A stretch of DNA of 64,000 nt from Paraburkholderia graminis C4D1M (GTDB lineage: Bacteria; Pseudomonadota; Gammaproteobacteria; Burkholderiales; Burkholderiaceae), in NCBI RefSeq assembly GCF_000172415.1, contig NZ_ABLD01000011.1, positions 124,001-188,000 on the forward strand, written 5' to 3'. Of this stretch, positions 41,937 to 51,098 are shown in pieces. The position numbers and the translations under genes are program-made. The notes beneath the pieces are model-generated. The model was not told where the DNA came from and made no database searches. It saw only the letters and a program-made list of their open reading frames with translations. Numbering within the stretch: the stretch's first letter is position 1; each line of letters starts with the position of its first letter.

Positions 41937-42035
41937 CAATCCATTTCCTCATGCCACGCATGTCCAAACGCAGCTCACTCCGACCAACCCGACAGCCGTG
42001 AGCGAAGTCAGTCCCCTTGCGTCACTCCAGAAGAA

Positions 42036-43547
42036 TCAGTTAAGACGCTTAGGTTCGCCATCGTCCGCATACCAGTCGATGGTTTTGCCGCTCGTATTGA
42101 TCGTCACCGCGCGCGGCTCGCTGAACTGATCGAACGATTCGACACCCGTCTCGCGCCCCACGCCGCTGTTCTTGAAACCGCCCCACGGCGACGCCGGATC
42201 GAGCCGGTGGTGATCGTTGACCCACACCATGCCGAATTCGAGCTTGCTCGCCACGCGATGCGCCCGCGCGACGTCCTGGGTCCACACGGAAGCGGCGAGA
42301 CCGAACTGGGTGTCGTTGGCGATGCGGATCGCGTCCGCCTCGTCGTCGAACGGCATCACGACGGTGACCGGCCCGAACACCTCGTCCTGACCGATCTCCG
42401 AACGCGGATCGACGTCATACAGCACAGTCGGCTCGATAAAAAAGCCCTGCTTCAGGCTGGACGGCACGCCGCCGCCGGTCAGCACCTTCGCGCCCGCTGC
42501 CTTCGCACGCTCCAGCATCGCCAGAATGCGCTGACGCGAGCGCTCGGAAATCACCGGCCCGAGTTGCGTCTTCACATCGGCGGGATCGCCCACGCGAATG
42601 GCCGCCGCTTTCGCGCGGAAGCGTTCGAGAAACTCCGCATGGATCGACTTGTGCACCAGAATCCGCGCGCCGCACACGCAGGTTTGTCCCGCGCCGATGA
42701 AGGCCGCGAACGCCGCGCCGTTCACCGCGCGCTCCATGTCGAAATCGTCGAACAGGATCACGGCGCCCTTGCCGCCGAGTTCGAGCGTCGTCAACGCGAA
42801 GCTGCGCGCCGCGGCTTCGCCAATCGAGCGGCCGACTTCAGTGCCGCCCGTGAAAACGACCTTGCGGATCAGCGGATGCCGCGCAAGCGCCGCGCCCGCT
42901 TCGCGCCCTTCGCCGTTCACGACGTTCACGACGCCCTTCGGCACGCCTGCTTCATCCAGTAGACGCACGAGGCGCACGGTGGTCAGCGGCGTCTGCTCGG
43001 ACGCCTTGATGACGACGCTATTGCCGGTCGCGAGCGCGGGCGCAAGACTCTTCGACAGAATCATCAGCGGATGATTGAACGACGTCATCAACGCGACGAC
43101 GCCGAGCGGCACGCGCTGCGTATAGCACAGGTACGGCCCTTCCACCGGAATCACGTCGCTGCGGCGCGTCAGCGCGAGCGCCGCGAAATAGCGGTAGAAC
43201 TGCGGCAGACGCGAAATCTGCGCGCGTGTCTCCGAGATCGGCCGGCCGTTGTTCAACGTTTCGAGCCGATAAAACTGTTCGAGGTCCGCTTCGAACAGAT
43301 CGGCGAAACGATTCAGCACGCGCGCGCGTTGCTGGATCGGCATGTCGCGCCACGCGCCGCTTTCGAACGCGCGATGGCCCGCGTGCACCGCGCGGTCCAC
43401 ATCCTGTTCCGACGCGGCCGCGAGCGCGCCAATCACTTCACCGGTCGCGGGATTGACGATATCGAGCGTGCGGCCGGTGTCGGCGTCCGTCCATGCGCCG
43501 TCGATGAAAAGCTGTGCATCGAGATGGGTCTGGTTCACTGTGTCCAT
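42036..43547 (-). CDS. aldehyde dehydrogenase
   Basis: 503-residue NAD(P)-dependent aldehyde dehydrogenase. Catalytic Cys290 in GAGQTCVCGARI, general base Glu256 in LELGGKGAVIL, Asn158 in TSFNHPLMI and Lys181 in VVIKASEQTP are all in place. ATG at 43547 is chosen: the frame stays open to 44903 but reads the MFS gene on the same strand in a different frame. It follows the aromatic-acid-type MFS gene by 20 nt. With the enoyl-CoA-hydratase-like protein it could oxidise an aromatic or aliphatic aldehyde. Confidence 0.9.
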   Translation of the reverse strand: MDTVNQTHLDAQLFIDGAWTDADTGRTLDIVNPATGEVIGALAAASEQDVDRAVHAGHRAFESGAWRDMPIQQRARVLNRFADLFEADLEQFYRLETLNNGRPISETRAQISRLPQFYRYFAALALTRRSDVIPVEGPYLCYTQRVPLGVVALMTSFNHPLMILSKSLAPALATGNSVVIKASEQTPLTTVRLVRLLDEAGVPKGVVNVVNGEGREAGAALARHPLIRKVVFTGGTEVGRSIGEAAARSFALTTLELGGKGAVILFDDFDMERAVNGAAFAAFIGAGQTCVCGARILVHKSIHAEFLERFRAKAAAIRVGDPADVKTQLGPVISERSRQRILAMLERAKAAGAKVLTGGGVPSSLKQGFFIEPTVLYDVDPRSEIGQDEVFGPVTVVMPFDDEADAIRIANDTQFGLAASVWTQDVARAHRVASKLEFGMVWVNDHHRLDPASPWGGFKNSGVGRETGVESFDQFSEPRAVTINTSGKTIDWYADDGEPKRLN

Positions 43548-43567
43548 AGAGATCGATTCCAGGTGGT

Positions 43568-44968
43568 TCACTTCAGAGGCGATGCATGCGCATCGGTGCG
43601 CAGCGCATCGGGTGTCTGTGAGTCGGCGGGTTGCAGGTCTTCGAGACGCTGGCCGGTCGGCTCGACGCCGAGCCACGCGACGACGACGATCTGAATCGCG
43701 AGCAGGCCGATCATCAGTGCGAGTACGCCGACAATGCCGTGCCGCGCGTACAGCGCGATGACGATAAACGGCGTCACGATCGTCGCGCCGCGGCCCAGCG
43801 TGTTGCAGATGCCCGATGCGCGCAGCCGGACTTCGGTCGGAAAGAGTTCGGGTATGTAGATGGCGAACAGCAGCGCGACCAGCACGTAGATCGGAATGGT
43901 CAGCAACAGGCCGACGAGGGGCAGCAGCAGCGGATTCGAGACGAACGGATAGATCGCGCCGAACACGATCGCCGCGAGCGACGCGCCGATGATGGTCGGC
44001 TTGCGGCCCCACGAGTCCGCCGTCAATGCGCCGATTGCAGAGCCGATTGGCGCGCCGAGCGACATGACGAGCGCGAAGCCGAATGACTTCGCGATGCTGA
44101 AACCCTGATGCACGAAGAACGTCGGCAGCCAGGTAACGAAGCCGTACAGCAGCGTATTGATGACGACGAGCGTCACGCAGCCGACGATCATCCGTTGCAG
44201 CATCGCGCCGCTGAACAGCGAGCCGAACGACAGCGCAGCCGCAGCCTGGCTCGGCGTTTTCGCAACGGCAGGCGGCGGCAGCGGTTGGCCGCCGTGCGTG
44301 TGCGCGACTTCGTCTTCGATGCGTCGCAGGATCGCGTCCGCCTCCGCGTGACGGCCGACCGAGTCGAGCCAGCGCGGCGACTCGGGCAGCGACTTGCGCG
44401 CATACCAGACGCCCAGCGCGCCGAAGCCGCCCAGAACAAACATCGCGCGCCAGCCGAACGCCGGAATCAGCGCGAGGCCGATGAGCCCCGCGACCGGCAA
44501 CCCGGACACGACGAACACAGCCATCAGTCCTTGCAGCTTGCCGCGCTTTTGCGGCGGCACGAATTCGGTCAATGTCGAATAGCCGACGACGTTTTCCGCG
44601 CCGAGGCCCAAGCCCATCACGAAGCGGCACGCAATCAGCACGCTCATGTTCGGTGCGAGCGCTGCGCCGAGCGAGGCGAGTCCGAACACCGCGAGATTCG
44701 CCTGATACGTGAAGCGGCGGCCGAAGCGGTCGCCGAGAAAGCCGGTGCCGAGCGAACCGAGCATCATGCCGAGAAAAGTCAGCGACACGAAAATCGCGTT
44801 CTGGCCGATTGTCGAGAACCCGGTTTTCAGCGTGGCGCCGAGCACCGTCGACGCGACGTAGATGTCGAAGCCGTCGAAGAACATGCCGATGCCGATCAGC
44901 CACATGATGCGCCGATGAAATCCCGACATCGGCAAACGGTCGAGCCGCGGGCCTGCGTTAACGTTCAT
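43568..44968 (-). CDS. MFS transporter, aromatic acid:H+ symporter type
   Basis: 466-residue twelve-segment carrier of the AAHS family (PcaK/BenK/MhpT). IGIGMFFDGFDIYVAS in segment 1 with the family DGFD, GDRFGRRFTYQ in loop 2-3, GENVVGYSTLTEFVP and ELFPTEVRLRASG are the marks. Start at 44968 (MNVNAGPRLD), after which a repeat array lies upstream. Middle gene of the operon running 45965 to 42036. Expected cargo: a benzoate or cinnamate-like acid. Confidence 0.9.
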   Translation of the reverse strand: MNVNAGPRLDRLPMSGFHRRIMWLIGIGMFFDGFDIYVASTVLGATLKTGFSTIGQNAIFVSLTFLGMMLGSLGTGFLGDRFGRRFTYQANLAVFGLASLGAALAPNMSVLIACRFVMGLGLGAENVVGYSTLTEFVPPQKRGKLQGLMAVFVVSGLPVAGLIGLALIPAFGWRAMFVLGGFGALGVWYARKSLPESPRWLDSVGRHAEADAILRRIEDEVAHTHGGQPLPPPAVAKTPSQAAAALSFGSLFSGAMLQRMIVGCVTLVVINTLLYGFVTWLPTFFVHQGFSIAKSFGFALVMSLGAPIGSAIGALTADSWGRKPTIIGASLAAIVFGAIYPFVSNPLLLPLVGLLLTIPIYVLVALLFAIYIPELFPTEVRLRASGICNTLGRGATIVTPFIVIALYARHGIVGVLALMIGLLAIQIVVVAWLGVEPTGQRLEDLQPADSQTPDALRTDAHASPLK

Positions 44969-44981
44969 GTCTGTCTGTCTC

Positions 44982-45128
44982 CTGTCGACGGGAGTTAGTG
45001 CTTCAGCACTTACTCCCGTCCCATGCACCGCTGTCGACCGGACTTGGCGCTTTAGCGCTTAGTCCGGTCCCATGCAAAGCTGTCGACGGGAGTTAGTGCT
45101 TCAGCACTTACTCCCGTCCCATGCACCG
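44982..45128. repeat. three 49-bp tandem units, each a covarying hairpin
   Basis: Units at 44982-45030, 45031-45079 and 45080-45128, all beginning CTGTCGAC and ending CCCATGCA plus three bases. Units 1 and 3 are identical. Unit 2 differs in both arms but keeps pairing: ACGGGAGTTAGTGC with GCACTTACTCCCGT becomes ACCGGACTTGGCGC with GCGCTTAGTCCGGT, stem of 14 with one T-T mismatch. A partial fourth start (CTGTCCC) follows. Lies in the intercistronic gap of the ECH-MFS-ALDH operon; 49 is not a multiple of 3, so it is non-coding. Confidence 0.85.
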
Positions 45129-45233
45129 CTGTCCCAGGCAAGGTGCTTGCCGCTGGCGTTCTGCGCAAACACGAGCCGTCCCGCGATAAAGTTCGCGCTC
45201 GCCGTCTATGAACTTCGATGAAAGAACCTGCGC

Positions 45234-45965
45234 TCAGCGCCCCTGCATCAGCCGCAGGCTCGCGACGGTCAGCATGTCGGTCGCGCTGCGGAAGTTCTGT
45301 TCGGTCGTGCATTCCTCCGCCGCCAAAAAGAATGCCTTGCACTGGCGCACGCCCGCATCGTCGAGCGCGAGAATGCGCTCGGTGAGCGCGTCCGCGTCGC
45401 TGCGCAGCATTGCTGGCTCGCAGACCTTCGTGATCAACCCCGCCTGCAACGCGGCCGCGGGCGTCAACGCGTCGCCGAACAGGACCATCGGAAACAGCGC
45501 CTTCGGCAAAGCGTAGCGGCCCGCGTACGCCATGATCGCGGCAGGCGGCAAACCCTTGCGCATCTCGGGAAACGCGAGCGTCGCGCGCGACGAGACCAGC
45601 GTGAAGTCGCACAGAATCGCCAGTCCGAAGCCGAAGCCGTGCGCGTCGCCCTGCACTTCCGCGATCGCAATCATCGACGTGCCGCGCACGAGCCGCTTCA
45701 GCTCGATCAGCCGCGCGACTTCCGAACGGATCGACACCGCATCGCGCGCGGCGCGCTCGCGTCCCGTGCAGAAAACGTCGCCGCTCGCACGGATGCGCAG
45801 CACGCGCGCGGTCGGCTCGGCGGCTTCGCTGCGCAACGTCGCCGTCATCGCGTCGAACATCGGGCCGGAAATCTCGTTACCCGCGTCCGGGCGATTCAGC
45901 GTAAAGCTCAGCACGTCGCCCGCTCGCTCGATCAAAACCGGCTGCGGCAATGGACTGCGATCCAT
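45234..45965 (-). CDS. enoyl-CoA hydratase/isomerase family protein
   Basis: 243-residue crotonase-fold protein. The oxyanion-hole regions are VFCTGRER (in place of FAAGAD) and EVQGDAHGFGFGLAILCDFTLV. In classical hydratases the latter reads GGGCELAMMCD; here the first catalytic Glu position is Gly. The second Glu is kept in FPEMRKGLPP. It is therefore not a standard hydratase; CoA-hydrolase, isomerase or lyase activity is possible. Start at 45965 with AGGAGA upstream, divergent from the GntR gene, with CTGTATACAG between them. Confidence 0.83.
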   Translation of the reverse strand: MDRSPLPQPVLIERAGDVLSFTLNRPDAGNEISGPMFDAMTATLRSEAAEPTARVLRIRASGDVFCTGRERAARDAVSIRSEVARLIELKRLVRGTSMIAIAEVQGDAHGFGFGLAILCDFTLVSSRATLAFPEMRKGLPPAAIMAYAGRYALPKALFPMVLFGDALTPAAALQAGLITKVCEPAMLRSDADALTERILALDDAGVRQCKAFFLAAEECTTEQNFRSATDMLTVASLRLMQGR

Positions 45966-45985
45966 GACATCTCCTGTTGTATAAT

Positions 45986-45995
45986 CTGTATACAG
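45986..45995. promoter_or_regulatory. candidate GntR operator
   Basis: CTGTATACAG, a perfect 10-bp palindrome in the 56-bp divergent gap between the enoyl-CoA-hydratase-like gene and the GntR gene; a related TTGTATAA lies just before it. FadR-branch GntR proteins often bind short sites of this TGTATACA type. Confidence 0.5.
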
Positions 45996-46021
45996 CGTAT
46001 TCACATGATGACGAGGTGTCA

Positions 46022-46804
46022 ATGCCTTCCAGCAAAACAGTGGTCAAGACTGCCGGCGCCGCCGCGCGCAAGCGCGCGAAAGAGCCTCATGCAGGCGCGC
46101 ATTCGCTAGACAAGATCGCGATCAAATATCACTCGCGCCTGCGCACGGTGCATGCATCGAGCGACTCATTGAGCGAGGGTGTGGTGGTGCCCGCGTTGCG
46201 CGAGGCGATCGTCGAGGGCGTGCTCGCGCCGGGCAGCCGCCTTTCGGAAGTGCAGGTTGCAAAGCAGTTGAACGTAAGCCGCACGCCGATGCGCGAGGCG
46301 TTCGCGCAACTGGAACGCGAGGGACTGGTGACGGTCCTGCCGCGCGTCGGCGCGTACGTGCGCGCGGTGACGCTGCGTGATGTCGAGGAGATTTACACGG
46401 TGCGCGCGGCGCTCGAATGTCTTGCTGTGCAACTCGCGTCGGAGCGCATCACGGCGCTCGGCACCGCGCAATTCGACGACGTGATCGAAGCAATGCAAGC
46501 GAGCGTCGATGCCGACGATCCGGCGAGTTACGTCGATGCGCTAGATCGCTTCTACACACTCGTGATGACGATCGCCGACAACCGCACGCTACAGGACAGT
46601 CACGCAGCTTTGATCGGACCTGTGCGGCGCCTGCGACGCATTGCGATGGCGCGCGGCGGCCGCATGCTCGCGTCGTTCAGGCAGGCGGTCAAGATTCGCG
46701 ATGCCATTGTGAACCGCTCGCCGAACGTGCAGGACCTGATGCGCGAACAGTTGGCCGGCGCGTGCCGTGCGGCGCTCGACGTGTTAAACGACGCAAATGA
46801 ATAA
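46022..46804 (+). CDS. GntR-family regulator (FCD/FadR branch)
   Basis: 260 residues. The winged helix LREAIVEGVLAPGSRLSEVQVA followed by LNVSRTPMREAFAQLEREGLV is typical. The FCD ligand domain follows with LRDVEEIYTVRAALECLAVQL. A basic N-terminal extension of about 50 residues precedes it. ATG at 46022 is used because the divergent gene and operator fill the upstream sequence. Probably represses the 45965-42036 operon. Confidence 0.9.
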   Translation: MPSSKTVVKTAGAAARKRAKEPHAGAHSLDKIAIKYHSRLRTVHASSDSLSEGVVVPALREAIVEGVLAPGSRLSEVQVAKQLNVSRTPMREAFAQLEREGLVTVLPRVGAYVRAVTLRDVEEIYTVRAALECLAVQLASERITALGTAQFDDVIEAMQASVDADDPASYVDALDRFYTLVMTIADNRTLQDSHAALIGPVRRLRRIAMARGGRMLASFRQAVKIRDAIVNRSPNVQDLMREQLAGACRAALDVLNDANE

Positions 46805-46819
46805 TCGAGGAAACGAGTC

Positions 46820-47341
46820 ATGATCAATACGCAAACCGCCCGCATTCTTTCCCGCTATAAGAGCTGGGCCGACACGGTGCTTTTCGACGCCACCGGTGCC
46901 CTCGCGCCAGAGGAAGTCGTCAAGACGCGGCAGACGTTGTTCAAAACGATGATCGGTACGCTGAATCATAACTATGTGGTCGATCTGATCTGGAAGGCGC
47001 ATCTCGAGCGCAAGGAACACGGCTTCACGACGCGCAGCGTGGTCCTGCACGCCGAGCTGAACGACTTACGTCGCGCGCAACAGGATGTGAACGCATGGTT
47101 CGAACGTTGGGCCGATGCACAAAGCGATGCGTCGCTGGCTGAAGAGCTGACGTTCGCGTTCATCTCGGGCGAGCGTTCGACGATGTCGCGCGGCGCGATG
47201 TTCATGCATCTCGTGAATCACGCTTCGTATCATCGCGGGTGGGTCTGCGAAATGTTCTTCGAGGTTCCCGCGAGACCGCCGACTACCGACCTGCCGGTTT
47301 TTATCGCGGCCCACCCGGAGTCCGGTTTTTCGCGCGCTTAG
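46820..47341 (+). CDS. DinB-family protein
   Basis: 173-residue four-helix-bundle protein of the DinB/YfiT-like metal-binding superfamily. Metal His candidates are in TLNHNYVVDLIW and LVNHASYHRGWV, the two family positions. It starts 16 nt after the GntR gene, so they are co-transcribed. Members include thiol-dependent transferases and hydrolases and many without known role. Confidence 0.85.
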   Translation: MINTQTARILSRYKSWADTVLFDATGALAPEEVVKTRQTLFKTMIGTLNHNYVVDLIWKAHLERKEHGFTTRSVVLHAELNDLRRAQQDVNAWFERWADAQSDASLAEELTFAFISGERSTMSRGAMFMHLVNHASYHRGWVCEMFFEVPARPPTTDLPVFIAAHPESGFSRA

Positions 47342-47378
47342 CCGCTAGCAGTCGTGTCGACATGGCTAGCGGTATTTA
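47342..47378 (+). terminator. candidate terminator after DinB gene
   Basis: CCGCTAGC (47342-47349) pairs with GCTAGCGG (47365-47372) around a 15-nt loop, followed by TATTTAT. Confidence 0.4.
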
Positions 47379-47523
47379 TGAAGACCTACACTCTCACAGG
47401 TATTGCGGGGCGCTGTGTATCCTTCAGGGAAGTCGGCGGGCGAACCAGGGTTCATCTTGTGCTCGTAGTGGCGCCCCTTGATCATGCCGCGACTGCCCGC
47501 TAACGGATATCTGGGAGAGGCAA

Positions 47524-48486
47524 ATGACTGACAGCAGTTGGGACCGAGTCCCAATCGATTCGCAAAGCATCGATGCGCCACTGTCGCGTGCGGCGGTGTT
47601 TCTCACCTTGACGGTCGCCGAGGGTCGCGACGCGCTACAGGTCGTCGCCGGCGTCCTGGACGGTCTCGACGATCTGATCAAGACGGTCGGCTTTCGCGAT
47701 CTCAACGGCCGGCTGTCGTGCATCACGGCCTTGGGGTCGGCGCTGTGGGACCGTTTTCAGACAGGCAAGCGCCCGAAGGAGCTGCGCCCCTTCACGCCGA
47801 TCGAGGGTCCAACGCACACGGCACCGGCCACGCCCGGCGATCTCTTCTTCCATATCCGCGCCGAGCGCGAGGATCTCTGCTTTGAATTCGAGCGCCTGCT
47901 GGTGGATCAACTGGGCAATAGCGTGACGCTGGCCGACGAGGTTGCGGGCTTTCGCTACTTCGACTCGCGCGACCTGCTTGGCTTCGTCGATGGCACAGCC
48001 AACCCGACTGGTCGCGAGATAGGCTCGTCAACGCTGGTCGGCAGTGAGGATCAGGAGTTCGCCGGCGGCAGCTACGTGGTAGTGCAAAAGTATCTGCATC
48101 AAATGCAGCCGTGGGCTCGGCTTCCCAGGGATGAGCAGGAGCAGATCATCGGCCGGGAGATCGTCAGCAACGTGGAATTGCCCGACGCGGCGAGCGGCCA
48201 GAAGTCGCACAAGACCCTCGCCACGATCGTGGACGGCGACGGCACCGAGCACGATATCCTGCGCGACAACATGCCCTTCGGCCGCCCCGGCCACGGCGAA
48301 TATGGGACCTACTTCATCGGCTACTCCAGGCATCTATGGGTGACGCAAAAGATGCTGGAGCGCATGTTCCTCGGCGATCCACCGGGCATGCACGACCGCC
48401 TGCTCGATTTCTCGACTGCGCACACCGGCGCCGCGTTCTTCGCTCCGGCGCCGCGCACGCTCAGTGCCCTGTTGCAAGCGGTGTAG
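47524..48486 (+). CDS. DyP-type haem peroxidase
   Basis: 320-residue dye-decolourising peroxidase of the bacterial B type (YfeX/DypB-like). The GxxDG motif is GFVDGTANP at 153-161 with catalytic Asp156. The Arg/His region is GTYFIGYSRHLWVTQKMLERMF. No Tat or Sec signal, so it is cytoplasmic or packed into an encapsulin, though no encapsulin gene is seen here. ATG at 47524 follows a GGGAGAGGC ribosome site. It converges on the gamma-glutamyltransferase gene with a 14-nt gap. Could oxidise phenolic compounds, in keeping with the aromatic theme. Confidence 0.9.
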   Translation: MTDSSWDRVPIDSQSIDAPLSRAAVFLTLTVAEGRDALQVVAGVLDGLDDLIKTVGFRDLNGRLSCITALGSALWDRFQTGKRPKELRPFTPIEGPTHTAPATPGDLFFHIRAEREDLCFEFERLLVDQLGNSVTLADEVAGFRYFDSRDLLGFVDGTANPTGREIGSSTLVGSEDQEFAGGSYVVVQKYLHQMQPWARLPRDEQEQIIGREIVSNVELPDAASGQKSHKTLATIVDGDGTEHDILRDNMPFGRPGHGEYGTYFIGYSRHLWVTQKMLERMFLGDPPGMHDRLLDFSTAHTGAAFFAPAPRTLSALLQAV

Positions 48487-48500
48487 GTCGAACGCCCCGA

Positions 48501-50138
48501 TCAGAACCCGGCGGCCAGTCCATCGCGCCGGGTGTCGCTCGCGGCGACATAACCGCGTTCGGGATCGTTGCGATCGAGCTTCCAGATGTACTGCCCGGAG
48601 CCGAAATCCATATACGGATCGTCGACCGATTTGATCGTATGGCCGAGCCCCTGGAGCGCGCGCACCGTGTCCACATCGAGCGTCGCTTCGACGTCGACCG
48701 AGAAGTCGCGATTGACCTTCCAGCGCGGGGCGTCGCAGGCGGCCTGCGGTTGCTGGCCGTAGTCGAGCATGCGCACGACCGATTGCAGATGCCCTTGCGG
48801 CTGCATGTCGCCGCCCATCACGCCGAAGCTCATCACCGCTTCCTGTGTGCCGTCCACCTGCTGCGTGAGGAACGCGGGGATGATCGTATGGAACGGCCGC
48901 TTGCCGCCCTCGACCACGTTCGCCGACTTCGGATCCATTGAGAACCCGTAGCCGCGGTTCTGCAGCGAAATGCCCGAGTCCGGCACCACGATGCCCGAGC
49001 CGAAGCCCATGTAGTTCGACTGAATGAAGCTGACCATCATGCCGCGCTCGTCCGCCACCGACATGTAGATCGTGCCGCCCGCCTTCGGCATGCCGAAGTC
49101 GAATTGCGTGGCACGCTTGCGGTCGATCAGCTTCGCGCGCGACTTCAGATACGCGTCGTCGAGCATCTGTTCCGGCGTGACCTCCATCGAGCGCGGGTCG
49201 GCGACGTACTGGTAGACGTCGGCGAACGCGAGCTTCATGGCTTCGATCTGCAGGTGCTGCGATTCGATGCCGTCGACCGGCAGCGAGCCCAGGTCGAACT
49301 GTTCGAGAATGCCGAGCGCGATCAGCGCGGCAATGCCCTGCCCGTTCGGCGGAATCTCGTGCACCGTGTGGCCGCGATAGTCCTTGCTGATCGGCTCGAC
49401 CCAGTCGACACGGTAGTTGCGCAAGTCGTCCATCGTGAGCGCGCCGCCGCCCTGGCGCGAGAACGCGGCGATCTGTTCGGCGATCTCGCCTTCGTAGTAA
49501 GCGCGCGGCCCCTGCTCCGCCAGCTTGCGCAGCGTCTTCGCGTGGCCGGGAAAGCGCACCAGTTCGCTGACTTCCGGCGCGCGGCCGCGCGGCATGAACG
49601 TGTCGGCGAAACCGGGCTGATCCTTGAGCTCGGGCACGGCCGCCGCCCACTTGTACGCAACCACGCTTGCCACCGCGTGACCCCGTTCGGCGATCTCGAT
49701 CGCCGGCTCCATCAGGTCGGCGAACGGCAGCGTGCCGAACTTCTGATGCAACGCCTCCCAGCCGGCGATGACGCCCGGCACCGTCACCGCATCCCAGCCG
49801 CGCTTGGGATGCTTCGCGAGACCGTTTTCCTCGCCGTACTTACGCTTGAAGTAATCGACGTTCCATGCCGCCGGCGAGACGCCGGACGCATTCAGGCCGT
49901 GCAGCTTCTTGCCGTCCCAGACGAGCGCGAACGCGTCGCTGCCGAGGCCGTTGGAGACCGGCTCGACGAGCGTGATCGCCGCCGCTGCGGCAATCGCCGC
50001 ATCGATGGCATTGCCGCCTTTCCACAACATGCGCAAGCCGGCTTGCGCGGCAAGCGGATGAGACGTCGAAACGATGTTGCGCGCGAACACGGGCAAGCGC
50101 GGTGTCGGATACGGGTTTTGCCAATTGAAACGTGTCAT
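48501..50138 (-). CDS. ggt: gamma-glutamyltransferase
   Basis: 545-residue gamma-glutamyltransferase family member. The autocatalytic Thr356 starts the small subunit in KAGGTIYMSVAD, and the large-subunit regions VSTSHPLAAQAGLRML, GNAIDAAIAAAAA, VSNGLGSDAF and TVPGVIAGWEAL are conserved, with PPNGQGIAALIAL before the cut. The usual GGTTH is GGTIY here, and there is no signal peptide, so the enzyme should be cytoplasmic. It follows a dipeptide-type ABC importer in the same operon; together they could take up and cut glutathione or gamma-glutamyl peptides. Confidence 0.88.
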   Translation of the reverse strand: MTRFNWQNPYPTPRLPVFARNIVSTSHPLAAQAGLRMLWKGGNAIDAAIAAAAAITLVEPVSNGLGSDAFALVWDGKKLHGLNASGVSPAAWNVDYFKRKYGEENGLAKHPKRGWDAVTVPGVIAGWEALHQKFGTLPFADLMEPAIEIAERGHAVASVVAYKWAAAVPELKDQPGFADTFMPRGRAPEVSELVRFPGHAKTLRKLAEQGPRAYYEGEIAEQIAAFSRQGGGALTMDDLRNYRVDWVEPISKDYRGHTVHEIPPNGQGIAALIALGILEQFDLGSLPVDGIESQHLQIEAMKLAFADVYQYVADPRSMEVTPEQMLDDAYLKSRAKLIDRKRATQFDFGMPKAGGTIYMSVADERGMMVSFIQSNYMGFGSGIVVPDSGISLQNRGYGFSMDPKSANVVEGGKRPFHTIIPAFLTQQVDGTQEAVMSFGVMGGDMQPQGHLQSVVRMLDYGQQPQAACDAPRWKVNRDFSVDVEATLDVDTVRALQGLGHTIKSVDDPYMDFGSGQYIWKLDRNDPERGYVAASDTRRDGLAAGF

Positions 50139-50201
50139 TGAAAACTCAAACGAAAGTGATGAGAGGGCCAGTCGGCCGATGAAAGCGGTGACGGAATCCG
50201 G

Positions 50202-51098
50202 TCACGACTCGCGCGGATCGAGCGCATCGCGCAGACCGTCGCCAAGCAGGTTGAAACCGAGCACGGCCAGGAAGATCGCGATGCCGGGGAAAATCGACAT
50301 CCACGGCGCCTGGCTGACAAAGTCCTTCGCGGTGTTGAGCATCGAACCCCACGACGGCGACGGCGGCAACTGGCCGAGCCCGAGGAACGACAGACTCGCT
50401 TCGGCGATGATCGCGGTCGCGATCGTCAGGCTGGCCTGCACGATGATCGGCGGCAGCACGTTAGGCAGAATGTACCGCACAATGATCCGTGCGTGGCCGA
50501 GGCCGATTGCCCGCGCGCCTTCCACGTAGTCCTCGGCCTTCACGGTGATCGCCTGGCCGCGCGTCAGCCGGACGAAGCGCGGCATCGCGGAGATGCCGAT
50601 CGCGGCCATCGCGTTGGTCAGGCTCGGTCCAAGGAACGCGGCGAGCGCGATGGCGAGGATCAGGAACGGAATCGACAGCAACGCATCGGCGATTCGCGAG
50701 ATCACGCCGTCGACGAGCTTGCCGAAATAGCCGGCGAGCAAGCCGAGCGGCACGCCGATCGCGACCGCGATGCAGACCGACACGACGCCCGCCAGCAACG
50801 ACGCACGCGCGCCCCACAGCAGACGGCTCAGCACGTCGCGGCCGAGTTCGTCGGTGCCGAACCAGTGCGCGGCCGAAGGCGCCTGCCGCACGGTCATGAA
50901 GCTGGCCTGCACCGGGTCGTAATGCGACAGCCAGGGCGCGAAGACCGCCATGACGACGATCAGCAGCACGAGCGCCGCGCCGAACACGGCAGCGCGATTG
51001 CGCATGAATTTCACCAGTCCGCGGCGCTCGCGGCGCGGCAGTACGGTCGTCTGCGACGCAGCGGCCGAGGCGTGAACGGGGGCGGCGGGAGTAACCAT
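50202..51098 (-). CDS. peptide ABC transporter permease (DppC/GsiD type)
   Basis: 298-residue inner-membrane permease with about six segments. HWFGTDELGRDVLSRLLWGARASL and the EAA loop EGARAIGLGHARIIVRYILPNVLPP are characteristic of DppC. ATG at 51098 overlaps the stop of the DppB-type gene (TGATG). Works with 51098-52042 as the channel pair. Confidence 0.9.
   Translation of the reverse strand: MVTPAAPVHASAAASQTTVLPRRERRGLVKFMRNRAAVFGAALVLLIVVMAVFAPWLSHYDPVQASFMTVRQAPSAAHWFGTDELGRDVLSRLLWGARASLLAGVVSVCIAVAIGVPLGLLAGYFGKLVDGVISRIADALLSIPFLILAIALAAFLGPSLTNAMAAIGISAMPRFVRLTRGQAITVKAEDYVEGARAIGLGHARIIVRYILPNVLPPIIVQASLTIATAIIAEASLSFLGLGQLPPSPSWGSMLNTAKDFVSQAPWMSIFPGIAIFLAVLGFNLLGDGLRDALDPRES

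Noticed and set aside
43548..44903. Long open frame upstream of the aldehyde dehydrogenase start that would give a 955-residue fusion
   Set aside because: The extra part reads the MFS transporter gene in another phase on the same strand; Arg-rich composition and no domain. High-GC DNA keeps wrong frames open.
44982..45128. CRISPR-like array reading of the 49-bp repeats
   Set aside because: Units follow each other without unique spacers, and the whole unit is a hairpin. No cas genes nearby.
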